In this document: one piece after another, positions 1 through 10,318 of the stretch | How the letters are laid out: each line of letters opens with the position of its first letter | Position numbering within the stretch: position 1 is the first letter of the stretch | Assembly: GCF_964340395.1 (NCBI RefSeq) | Contig: NC_135561.1 | Location: 11,123,732 to 11,153,731, forward strand | DNA length: 30,000 nucleotides | Source of the DNA: Glandiceps talaboti | Lineage: Eukaryota; Hemichordata; Enteropneusta; Spengelidae | Direction: 5' to 3' | Translations under genes and position numbers: made by a program | Notes under the pieces: generated by a model | What the model was told of the DNA's origin: nothing | The model's input: only the letters and a program-made list of their open reading frames with translations | Database searches by the model: none

Positions 1-378
1 GACACAGGAACCTGTAGAAAGACAGTACAGGGCTTCCTTACAGACACAGGAACCTGTAGAAAGACAGTACAGGGCTTCCTTACAGACACAGGAACCTGTA
101 GAAAGACAGTACAGGGCTTCCTTACAGACACAGGAACCTGTAGAAAGACAGTACAGGGCTTCCTTACAGACACAGGAACCTGTAGAAAGACAGTACAGGG
201 CTTCCTTACAGACACAGGAACCTGTAGAAAGACAGTACAGGGCTTCCTTACAGACACAGGAACCTGTAGAAAGACAGTACAGGGCTTCCTTACAGACACA
301 GGAACCTGTAGAAAGACAGTACAGGGCTTCCTTACAGACACAGGAACCTGTAGAAAGACAGTACAGGGCTTCCTTACA
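1..378. repeat. Perfect 42-bp minisatellite, nine identical copies
   Basis: Nine identical 42-bp units start at 1, 43, 85 and so on to 337. The array probably continues left of the window. Each unit holds the short inverted repeat ACAGG-AA-CCTGT. Two frames on each strand are open through the array (for example DTGTCRKTVQGFLT per unit), simply because 42 is a multiple of three. No start codon or gene context supports coding, and it lies where the RNF217-like intron should be. Confidence 0.97.
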
Positions 379-1016
379 TACCCTGACTAGCACCCTCACC
401 ATGTACACTATAAATGTATCCAATCAACTGCTCTCTACTCTCTCCCCAAGTCACGGAATGCACAGCAACAATACCCAGGATCTGTTCTTAGACATCTTAA
501 AAATATTCTGTACACCAGTTGAAGAATTTCAAATCATGAAAAGCTACGTCTAGCAACAGTATCCTAACCTATCGTCTACAAGTAACGTTAGTAAAGGCTA
601 TGAATGAATACAAGTATTGTATTTTAATTCATCTTGTTGCCTAGCAACACCAAACAATTTCTGTATGTAGTTTTTACAGTTGTTTTTAGCTTCTGAAACC
701 TGCCTACATAATGGTAATTGTACAAATGACGTATGTGATATTTTACATCAATCTCATTGACTTTTAATTTCTACATTGTATATGTACTATGAAGGAAAAT
801 GCGTTTCAATTATGGGAATATTTTAATCGCCTTATGCTTTAATAAATGATAAGTCTTTCACTTCTAACTTATACAACTGGCAACATCACACTGTAGACAA
901 ACGGAATCTTTTAGAAACAGGGAAAGTGAACAAATTAATTGAATTAATAGCATTGTGACTGGGCTCATTATGTTGGAACAGCAGAGATTTGTATTATAAC
1001 ACCGTGGTTTCATAAG

Positions 1017-1114
1017 AACAGTTTTATGGCCTCTTTATGTATATATGAAATGCCAGGGGAACTGGAAATGTGTTTGCGAACATGAACTCTTATGTAAGAG
1101 GCCATAAAACTGTT
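1017..1114. repeat. Inverted repeat with 19-bp perfect arms
   Basis: aacagttttatggcctctt at 1017-1035 is the exact reverse complement of 1096-1114, with about 60 bp between. Pairing continues outward with a few mismatches (about 25 bp). It could be a small MITE-like element or a hairpin. Confidence 0.85.
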
Positions 1115-1285
1115 GTTATCAAATGATGAATGTAATACAAGTCTCTGTACTTCCAACATACTGTGCCAAGTGTTATTAATCTAATCCAGTTGTTTACTTT
1201 TGTAACATGTTCTGTTCATCCATGGTCTGATGTCAGCAGTTGTATTTGTTTGTAGTCACTGCCCTGACTGTCTATCGGTTGGCTG

Positions 1286-1478
1286 TGATGATGGTGGTGG
1301 TGGTGGCAGTGGCAGTGGTGGTGGTGGTGGTGGTGGCTGTGGTGGTAGTGGCGGCAGTGGTGGTGGCAGCAGTGGTGGTGGCGGTGGTGACTGTGGTGGT
1401 GGTGGCGGTAGTGGTGGTGGTGGTGGCAGCGGCAGTGGTGGTGGTGGTGGTGGTGGTGGTGGTGGTGGTGGTGGTGGG
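1286..1478. repeat. (TGG)n/(TGGC)-type trinucleotide repeat
   Basis: About 190 bp of GGT/GGC triplets. It yields long poly-Gly, poly-Val, poly-His and poly-Thr frames that are artefacts. Confidence 0.95.
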
Positions 1479-1784
1479 AAAGCATGTTACTACAGAACGT
1501 ATTTGCTTGACTGCCACCATACTAATATTATTACAGCATAACAAAAGTACATTATATATTGACTACTTTCCCTAATGAACTATGAAGGGAGTGCATGATG
1601 TTTTTTTTCAAGGGGAGCAACTAGGTCTACTTATACTTTAGTATATGGATGCAGTCAGAGTCATCGATTGTACCATCAAGTACAAGCCAGGGCAGGGACA
1701 GCGTGATAATACAGTTATTCTACACACAATCACAAGCTACTTACATATTGGGCGCATACCTATGTTTTTATATATGAATGTGTC

Positions 1785-1850
1785 TGTCTCTGTCTGTCTG
1801 TCTGTCTGTCTGACTGGCTGGCTGGCTGGCTTGCTGGCTGGCTGGCTGAG
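1785..1850. repeat. (TGTC)n followed by (TGGC)n
   Basis: A compound tetranucleotide repeat: TGTC units passing into TGGC units. Confidence 0.9.
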
Positions 1851-2962
1851 CCCCTCTTCTTCAAGTTCAATGGGTCATAATCTCAATCAGTAAAAAGTTA
1901 TATACATGTATAATATAGAAATAAGACTCCCTATAATAACTACAGCTAAAATACAGTATAGATGTGTAATGAATGGAAGTGAAATTTCACCAGACCATCC
2001 CTTGCATAGTATAATCCATCTGAGGAAGGAATCTGGACAAATATCGAAAAATGCCAAAACATTCATATGACAAAGTAACGATGTACAGTACATTGTAATG
2101 ACTTATTTGTTTTTGATGTTGAACTTGAAGGACAGTGTACATGTAACTTCCTGTTTTGCCCCAACACCTTTCAATGCCAGTCACGACTTTTCAAATTATG
2201 ATGGAGAATTACATACTTGTAAACGTAAGTTACAATGTACAAGGAAGGTCATTAACCTTTATACAAATTTGTTATGAATGATTTCACTGGCCATGTTTAC
2301 ATGAATTTCTTATTTTATGCCTTGTCACACTAGTCTATTCATACTGAATCTTAGTATAGATTCTGTAGGACTCATTTTTTGTATATGACACGTACCAGCA
2401 TATATACAGAACAAGTTTAGTTGAAGCAGCTTATCTCTTTGGACAAACGTCCTGTATTCAAATTAGTATGAAAAATACAGCGTGTACTGTACCCCTAATT
2501 TAAGTTTTTGCATTTCATGGATGTTACATATATGCCTGCAAACGTTGATTCTCTCTCTACAAATAGGAAACATCCTCTTCATGTACAAGATCGATCGATA
2601 GTAGTGGAGTTTTCCATGTTACTGTCAGCAGTTATTTGACACAAAGAAACACTTGTGTTATGGTAATACAGCCAATCTAATTTAACATACCACTAAGGGA
2701 CAAACAGTTCCTTAATTAATTGTTCACCTTTCCTTTTCTATGTGATGACAAACAAGAAATCCAAGTTTTTATAATTTTGACCAATGAAAAAAATGTTGCC
2801 ACTCTTTAGTTTAGATGACACACTGGGGCCACCATACTATTATACAACATGTAACTACAATGTACTAAGTAAGTGATTTCTGAATTATCTAACAATTGAT
2901 GTTGAACTGTTAAACACGTGACATAGCCAGACATATCAAGTACTGTAATCCTGGAAATTTCT

Positions 2963-3064
2963 CTATAAAGATTTATTTTCGCTAATTTCGCTGGAAAACA
3001 AAAAAACGCAAAAAATAAGTCGTGACTATAATGCCTTCTTGCAATGTACTCGTCTGGTAATTAA
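2963..3064. repeat. Dispersed repeat, copy 1 of a pair
   Basis: Similar over about 100 bp to 8827-8931: both read from ttattttcgct through aagt.gtgact and aatgtact to tctggtaatta, in the same orientation with scattered differences. Family unknown. Confidence 0.7.
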
Positions 3065-4115
3065 TGAAAATTTAGTCTTTGAAAACTAGCTGAAGACTGT
3101 AAAATCGCAAAATTTTGTAGTATTGAAAATTCTAGGTTTACAGTATCTACAAGGAAGTATAGATTCCATGCTACGTGTCATGACTACAAAAAAAAAGTCA
3201 TTTTCTTAATAAATGTCATTGAAATGTGTGTAGGCACAAATGGTCCAAAATGATTTGCTCACAAGTCCATTTACGTACTGATGATGTCATCTGAAATGAA
3301 CACTACTCATTTGCATATGTATGATGTCATCTGAAATGAACACTGCAACTAAATGAAACCAATCACTCGGCTATACATAAATCGTGGGATAGAGAGATGG
3401 CACATTTATCTTACAATATTTAATCCTAAGCACACAGATGAAATAGCATTTGCTTATATAACATCATCATCACTAGATTCACTGGTTGCTATAGAAACCT
3501 GGCAAGTCTGGGCAATGCAGATCCTTGAGGAGGAGACTGATTGATCAGATAAAAGGTCAATGCCCTCTCCATGAGGTGTACAAGGCATTTTACAGTCTTC
3601 ATCCTCCATGATATCTGATCTCTCTTTTTGTCTGAAATTTTTTTTTTTTCAATTTCAAGGAATTTAATGTCTAATGAAATCTGAAGTACATTATAGCTTC
3701 TGTTACCTACTTCATTCAGATTTCATGATGTTATCCCCAGGCCCTCTCAGAATAATGGGTTACATGCTTCAAGTTTTCTAGAAATGTTAGCCTTCAACAT
3801 CTAACAATATATTCTTTTGTGGTACAGAATTTCAAAAAGTCATTCTATCTTGGACAGCATACTGTACAATTCCATTGCTTTAGTGATTGACAGGCCTTCA
3901 TGTCAAAGTATTTAGATGAATCTTTGCTATGGCAGAGCAGCTAAAACAGTACAGGTATAGAAAAGTATATTTCAAGCAAAAAATGTATTAGCCCTTGTCA
4001 AATGAGGCAATATTCAGAACAAGACCCACAGTGTTGTATAAAATGCTTATTTTTCAAGGAGTGCAATTTCTAAACAGACTCATCCAAAATGTTACATATG
4101 CTGGCTTGTCAAGGC

Positions 4116-4232
4116 CTAGGCATTCTGTATGACTTTTCCCAGGTCAGTGAATAGCTAGGCATTCTGTATGACTTTTCCCAGGTCAGTGAATAGCTAGGCA
4201 TTCTGTATGACTTTCCCCAGGTCAGTGAATCA
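4116..4232. repeat. 39-bp tandem repeat, three copies
   Basis: Three nearly identical 39-bp units at 4116, 4155 and 4194, each starting ctaggcattctgtatgac. The third differs by a T-to-C change and at its end. Confidence 0.95.
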
Positions 4233-4650
4233 GAAAAAAAAAATGAAGGGTCTGACCATTTTTCCAGGAAGAACTGATTCAATCTCTTGAAAATGAATGT
4301 TTAGTGTATTCTCAGAAGAAAAAAAACCCATTTTATTGATTGCATGATCCATATTTAATTCTACTACTGTTGAATTGTATCACATTCATATATCTAAGCT
4401 CTGCCGGACAACTTTTTCCAAACCGAAGATTTTCTCCCAAATTGAAATTGGTCTTTATGACGTACAGTCTATGTCACATCTATATATACATTATCACATT
4501 TATTAGAATGCCAGAAGACTTTTGATATGAATTTTAAGTAATGATAATTCTTACAAACAAATGAAATCAACAGTGGTAAAACTGCGAAGACAAGATTTAT
4601 ATTTAAATACTAAAACTCACAGCATACATAATTTACTGAGAGTACACACC
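4233..4650. other. Non-coding DNA, nothing distinctive
   Basis: AT-rich intronic sequence. A 61-codon plus-strand frame near 4340 has no family features. Confidence 0.6.
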
Positions 4651-5109
4651 CATCAACTGGGATGAGGAGATAGAAATACTCAGTCTTGTAGCACACGATG
4701 CACTCCTGTTGTCATATGACAAATCTACATCACTGAATCGTATAAAAAAACAGCTGAGCTGAAGAAGGCTGTGTGGTTCAGCCAAAATATTAGTAACACT
4801 CTGAGTTCAGAGATAATACATGTACAAAGTATGTCTCCAGAGCAAGGGATGGAAGAATGTGTAGGGTCTTTGCATACATATACTGGTATATTAGTATTTA
4901 TTTGTTATTAACTATTATTACTCTAGTTGATATATTTACTAGTTTGTTTTAGCACCAAACAATTATTGCAGAAAATCCAATGAAGAAATGTAGTTTTCTT
5001 AACGGGATGCAATAAAGATTGTATTCTATTCTATTCTATTCTATTCTATTCTATTCTATTCTATTCTATTCTATTCTATTCTATTCTATTCTATTCTTTT
5101 CTATTCTAT
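4650..5109 (+). mobile_element. Probable 3' end of a non-LTR retrotransposon with (ATTCT)n tail
   Basis: The stretch contains a hairpin motif typical of retroelement 3' regions (ctgaagaaggctgtgtggttcagcc, about 4758-4782) and ends gcaataaagattgtattct followed by about 17 ATTCT units (5023-5109). AATAAA at 5011-5016 directly before a short tandem tail is the usual 3' end of many LINE and SINE families. No reverse transcriptase frame remains. Confidence 0.6.
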
Positions 5110-6152
5110 AGTACATGAGAGGATATTTTAGGGAAGTCTGTCATAATACAAATATTATTTTTATGTTTTGAGTAGACAGAAATTGACAAGTGATGGTTGA
5201 ATATATAGATCTTCATAAAATTAAGGTTGCATATATTTCTGTGCGTGGGGAGGGGCTGGTAGTTCCATGAATTGAGGTGTAAGTACTCGTTTAATTGCAA
5301 TTATAATGTTTGTCGGGGAGGGAAGGGTGACCATGTGTGTAGACGTATGTGTATGATGGTTCATGGCTATGTGAATGTGTACATATGTGAATGTATGTAG
5401 GGACAGAGAGAGTTAAGATAGAGTTTACAAGAAATGAGTTTGGGGTATGGGTGCTGGGGAGTATGCAGAGATGTAGATAAGGGCTGTTAGCTGGCAAAGA
5501 CAACTGGCTATTCAACACAATATTGCCAGCTACCTTTTTGGGGAAATCACTCCAAATTTGTTTCAGTATATTTACATCAATGGACAGATTCGTGGGGCTC
5601 ATTCGTAGATATTACCACCAACTTTTCATGGTTTGATCGGCTACTTTTAAAAGTTAGCTACATCCCTGAGTATGAGCACTAAGGACCATCATTGCAACTT
5701 CTCTAGTAATACGTGACTAAAATCCCCACTAGTATACTTATTTCTAAGCAACTGTCACATGGGAAGGGTGTCTGCTTGTGTTCAAGTTTGGCATGCCAAT
5801 GAATCCACGACACAGGTTACCATCGGTGACTTCTTTAATTTTAGCCTGTCTACGTCTATGGCCCTGATCTATGTCTATGATATCTCTTGCAGTGTAGGCA
5901 TGAGCTATCTCTGACACAGATCAGTGATGTAGTCAGGCTAATTTAATTTCATTCATTTTGTGTATTTGGTTTTCTTCCAATACCACTGTATGAAAGTGTG
6001 TCACAAATGAAAAGCTGCACAATCGCAGTTAATGGCATGATTATCTGTTATTGCTAAGAATTTCTCAAATTTCATATATTTGCCTTTTGAGGAAATAAAT
6101 AAACGATATAATATAAGTATTACATAAAAAGGGAACTATTTCTACTACTTAC
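5110..6152. other. RNF217-like intron, exon-proximal part
   Basis: No exon seen. It begins on the minus strand with the donor gtaagt at 6152-6147. It includes an imperfect inverted repeat about 100 bp across: ttagcctgtctac near 5843 and gtagtcaggctaa near 5931, possibly a small MITE. Confidence 0.7.
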
Positions 6153-7163
6153 TCTGCATTTGGGACAACGTTGTGCATTGTTTTGTCCATAACTTTTCTC
6201 TCTTGCCCATGCCTTCAGGAGTTTATCACCTCGTTTATATTCGCGACATGATATGCCTTCATGCCAGGGTGCGTGACATGGAAAACACCACACCAGAAAA
6301 CATTCCGGACACGACACTTTTGCTTCCTGCATGTTCATCCTTGTCTTAGCGAAAATCTCCTTATCAAGTGAAAACAAGTGACTACAGCGAGGACACGTCT
6401 TCATGTGTGGTTCTTTGTTGGCTTCGATAAGAAATCGGTGAAACTTCTCTCGTGTGGTGCCATCTAAATGGAAAATTATCTCGTCTCGACTGACAAATGC
6501 ATGGCACTGTGGGTTGGGGCACGGAACTTTGACGATTTTTTGATTGACTTGAACACTAAAATATTCTTGCAAACAACTATCACAGACCGGCATTGTACAA
6601 CATGTTCGTAAGTGTAAATCGGAGACAACGAGGCATATTTGGCACTCTGTTTCAGCTGGTTTACCGATCTCAAAGAGCGGAAGTTTCGGAGGGTCGGGTT
6701 CGAGAGCCGGATACATAATTGGCAAATTGTCCATTTCGACATACATGTCGTAGTCTATATCAAGCCCGGGAAATGGCACAGGTCTATCAAAAAAGTCGTC
6801 GAGATCAGAAAATGTATCATAGTCAAATTCTGATTGTATATCGCTTCCCGAGTCCGAGCTTCGAGTTTTTCTCCGAGGTAAGAATTTGTCACTTTTCGGA
6901 ATACCTGCCGAGTTTGATGCCTCTAGACTACCTGGCGACTGGGGATCGGGAGGGATGGGACTTTTTGACCCGCTTTCGTCACTGTCATGATCACTGACTT
7001 CGTAAATGTCATTTGAGGGGTCGCTTAAATCGCCATCTTGATCACTAGCAAACAAGTCCGTATCAATTTTCAATAAAAACGCCTCAATTTTAGATTCAGT
7101 CTGTTCCTCATCTTGTTCACTGGATATCGACGCAACACTCTCCGTATTTTCTTCATTCGCCAT
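6153..7163 (-). CDS. RNF217: RNF217-like RBR E3 ubiquitin ligase, first coding exon
   Basis: RBR ligases take ubiquitin from an E2 bound at RING1 onto a RING2 cysteine and then onto substrate. The start is the ATG at 7163-7161 with a good Kozak context (aagATGG); an in-frame TAA lies at 7235-7233 with no ATG between. The exon ends at CCR|gtaagt (donor 6152-6147), phase 0, giving 337 codons. Residues 1-170 are acidic and Ser/Asp-rich. RING1 spans about 174-220 (C174, C177, C188/C189, C194, C197, C215, C220). The IBR spans about 257-306 (CPRC, CPEC, WCFPCHAPWHEG). It ends within RING2 at NAQRCPKCR. The strings CHAPWHEGISCREYKRGDKL and NAQRCPKC are close to human RNF217 (CHSPWHEGVNCKEYKKGDKL, NAQKCPKC). 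The catalytic Cys and any C-terminal TM segment lie in exons outside the window. Another RBR member is possible but less likely. Confidence 0.9.
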
Positions 7164-7480
7164 CTTGTCCTTCGCTGACTTCAAGTCGCTCTCACTTACC
7201 GTCGATTTGCTCGACCCCAATGCAACCACAATTTACTCAGCGCCTGTTGAAATTGTTCACGTAAACCCTAACACGAAGTGGCGTACGTCCACATCCACGT
7301 AAATCACCTAATCTGATGTGAACAGATCGCTCGCTGTCGATACGGTCACTTTTTGTTTATATGCCATGCTAATTTCGACCCATGACGTCATTTTCACACC
7401 AAAAGTAAATCTAAAACCACATTTGATTGGTTAGTTTTCACGTAGCGCCCTCCACGACAATGAATATTTTAATTTTCTTT
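7164..7480 (-). promoter_or_regulatory. Probable 5' UTR and promoter of the RNF217-like gene
   Basis: The DNA just upstream of the start codon is richer in CpG than the surrounding introns, as expected for an invertebrate promoter. It contains a perfect CRE palindrome TGACGTCA at 7383-7390, about 220 bp upstream of the ATG. The transcription start cannot be placed from sequence. A donor-like gtaagtga lies upstream of the start codon (around 7200) and could mark a 5' UTR intron; this is unproven. Confidence 0.45.
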
Positions 7481-8306
7481 TCATGCAAAACACCGGTACG
7501 AAGGTGTTACGCCAAAACAACACATGTGTCTATGTGTCACATGGTGGTTGGCAACGGTGAAGTGTTACGAAATATTGGGAAGTGCTTCATTGAATATTAT
7601 TCATTCATAGCACGATATCACACGAGGTCTTTCTCCTCCCGGGTCCCGCTCTCGAAGTAGCTTTTAATATTGATTTCTTTCATTATTGACCCTTTTTTTC
7701 GATACCGTACCGAAGAATGAATGAATGAATTGATGACAACTCGGTTTCCGTGTTTGCTTTGAGTGAGTGTTTTGATTATGCGGGGGGGGGGGGGGGGGGG
7801 GGGGGGTTAACTATGAGAATATCTGCTTTGTGTAATAATTATTCACAAAAGCTTGGGAAATTATTTTCATTCATAAAGGTTGTCGTGGTAACTATTACTA
7901 GGTTTTCAGGCTAGCGGTTTTTATTTTAAAAAATTATTAGTAATATACTATTCTAAGCTTTTCGAATTGGTAAATATTCTAGGAAAATGGTGATAAACCC
8001 TTAGAAAATACGGTGACGCAAAGGTCACGTGTACCACGTGCGTTCTGCTAGGGAGAAGTGACCGAAGTACACAAAATTTTAATGATTATTTACAATAACA
8101 TTAATATTCATAGCTCGACAATATTTAGATCAGTATTCTATTAAACAGACGTCGACGTTGATTTTCCGTCAGTGTTAATACGGAGTGGAAACAAAAATTA
8201 TAGAAGACCAGATGGGAAGAGCGCCCTCTACACTTTAACGTTAGTATTGTCACTGACAGCTCTTTTTGGATCCATGGAAACCTGTTCGTAGTAGTTATCT
8301 GTTATC

Positions 8307-8358
<52 letters not shown>

Positions 8359-8400
8359 GGGTTTATGAGTTTTTTTTGCTGTTGTTGATCAGTTGATATT

Positions 8401-8462
<62 letters not shown>

Positions 8463-8605
8463 ATGACGACGACGACACAAGACACTCCATAAATTATAAC
8501 TACGCACATGAACTCTTACCCCGCATGTTGGCTGAGACATTTATTATACAGAAAATGACTTGCCCTTTAAATACGACGGATTATTTATTTATTTATTTAT
8601 TTATT

Positions 8606-8652
<47 letters not shown>

Positions 8653-8722
8653 AATCAAGCCGCACATAAACATGATTCGGCACATTTTCTCTCTCTGTTT
8701 CCCTTTCTTTCCAAAAGCTACT
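7481..8722. other. Upstream intergenic DNA with dense simple repeats
   Basis: No gene seen. It contains a run of 25 G at 7782-7806, two CACGTG E-box palindromes at 8026-8031 and 8035-8040, a (GTT)n block at about 8308-8359, an (ATG)n block at about 8400-8463, (TTTA)n at about 8581-8607, and (AG)n followed by a G run at about 8608-8652. Confidence 0.8.
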
Positions 8723-8793
8723 TCTGAACAGCACTCCTAGTGGTCAAAGTCGATAATCTTTTGTCTTTTTGATAGCCGGCATATGTCATATCG
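8712..8793 (+). repeat. Dispersed inverted-repeat element fragment, copy a
   Basis: Contains gaacagcactcctagtggtc followed by tcttttgtctttttgatag. The same arrangement occurs at about 22211-22300 and 26713-26810, and in reverse at 11937-12003. Confidence 0.7.
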
Positions 8794-8826
8794 AACGCAA
8801 ATGATACCGAGTCTGTAAATCTCCGC

Positions 8827-8931
8827 TGAAGACTTATTTTCGCTTACTTAGCAAGAAAACTAAAACTAAAAAACAAGTAGTGACTAAAATGTCTGCTTGT
8901 AGATGGAGACAATGTACTATTCTGGTAATTA
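8827..8931. repeat. Dispersed repeat, copy 2 of a pair
   Basis: Partner of 2963-3064: shares cttattttcgct, a gtagtgacta stretch, caatgtact and tctggtaatta in the same order. Confidence 0.7.
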
Positions 8932-9173
8932 GTAAAAAAAATATATATATATTGTTTCACTGACAATTGTTTCAAATGTAGGAGGGACAGGGATGAATCA
9001 AGCACTATACACCAGTTATAACTGTCAGTAAAGCTTGGAGCAACTTTTATTTCATTTACCATTCATAATTTTCCAATACATAAAAAATAGGGCTCACAAA
9101 AAAACATTTTTTTCCAAAAACTGACAATCTAATCACAATATAACCTGACTTGTTTACATAATCATATCTATCA

Positions 9174-9388
9174 CCACAGACAAAGTAAGACCTTCTTACT
9201 GGTCTGTGCTATCACCTACATCACAGGTTTACGTCAGAGGTTCAACTCCTTAACTTATCACGAAATTTTCATGAGTTTTATCCCCCTGTAGTTCTAGCCT
9301 CCATAGTATGTTGGATGGTTGAACCTGGCATGCAAGCCTGTGTGGAGAGAACACTTGTCAGGTTACCTAGCCACGCTTCTATGGAGGC
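9174..9388. repeat. Two adjacent hairpins
   Basis: A short hairpin at 9174-9208 pairs cacagacaaagtaaga with tcttactggtctgtg. A longer one pairs gcctccatag (9297-9306) with ctatggaggc (9379-9388), with further imperfect pairing inside (tggttgaacctg against caggttacctag). These may be a small element or a structured RNA; the sequence does not decide. Confidence 0.6.
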
Positions 9389-10085
9389 AGCATGATTTCA
9401 TGAACAACCATCATTCTTTGTTCTCATTGGCTGAATGTGGTCACATGACAGCTGGCCTCTGGTGTACATGTATATCAAAAGCCCGGAATCAAAAGTAACT
9501 CAAGTAAATTGCAAAGGTCAAACACATACATTTTTTTCCATCGACATTAAATCCTAGATTATGTTTTTTCTTCTTCCATTTTTGTACATTTCACATGATT
9601 TTTGAGTGTTTATTTCAACTAATCAGTAGAGTTCAGGACAAAGGTGAGTACATTTATTCTTTACATTCCATGTATAAACTGACTCTAAAATATGGAGATG
9701 CGTGGTAATGAGTTGGTATTGCATGTAACATTGCACTAAACTAGCACATAGCACCATTTATTTATAATGACATCATTACATCATAACTACTTTCATCTCA
9801 CAACAAACAAAAATAATCGTTCATTGTAATCACAGACAAAGCAGAAAATGTCTGTGTGGTAATATATACGTTTATAATATATAAGTTTCATTTCTTTCAC
9901 TTTGTCAAATATTTCAATCCAAGGTTCCCACATTAGTGTCATCTTATCAGTGAAGTCATACAGATTACATAGGATTATTCTTTTGTTCTGGAACAACTTT
10001 TACTATACACGTCTGTGTGACAACTTAATTATAATAATTATTCAACACTGGTCTTTAAACATACTGATGACACATTGCAAGATCT
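9389..10085. other. Non-coding intergenic DNA
   Basis: AT-rich, no gene features seen. Short open frames on both strands lack any family similarity. Confidence 0.6.
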
Positions 10086-10318
10086 TATGAGTAACACTGA
10101 AGTAAAGCACTTTCTCTATGTGCTACACTAGTTTATATCATTCATATCAAGTGTAAAAGTATACTGTTTCAATTGGTTTATTTACAAGCCTAGCATATGA
10201 CCTTTCTAATGTGGTCAATTAGTAAATGAAACAGTATACTTTTACACTTGATGTGAATGCTATAAACGATTGTGGTACGTACAGAAAATGTTTTACTTTG
10301 GTGGTATGGGTTGTAAAA
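10086..10318. mobile_element. MITE-like element, family A, copy 1
   Basis: An inverted-repeat element with long arms (about 75-85 bp). The left arm runs from gtaacactgaagtaaagcac to gtaaaagtatactgtttca; the right arm is its imperfect reverse complement, ending ttactttggtggtatgggtt. The centre reads attggtttatttacaagcc through ctaatgtggtcaatt. A second copy with the centre reversed is at 14703-15177 and a fragment is near 22846-22905. Confidence 0.85.

Larger units (their letters stand above)
379..4115. other. Non-coding DNA, probable RNF217-like intron
   Basis: AT-rich sequence with no supportable exon on either strand. I looked for the RNF217 RING2 exon (C..C...GCDHM.C) and did not find it. 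Apart from the repeats listed separately, it holds a directly repeated 24-bp segment (gatgtcatctgaaatgaaca core) near 3281 and 3323, 42 bp apart. Confidence 0.7.

Noticed and set aside
1216-1575. Poly-His, poly-Gly, poly-Val and poly-Thr frames
   Set aside because: Products of the (TGG)n repeat read in different frames.
3353-3544. 63-codon plus-strand frame
   Set aside because: No recognisable motif, no splice or promoter context, and overlaps a duplicated non-coding segment at its start.
7164-7229. Extra 22 residues at the N-terminus of the RNF217-like frame
   Set aside because: They rest on a GTG start. The first in-frame ATG after the TAA at 7235-7233 is at 7163 and has a good Kozak context.
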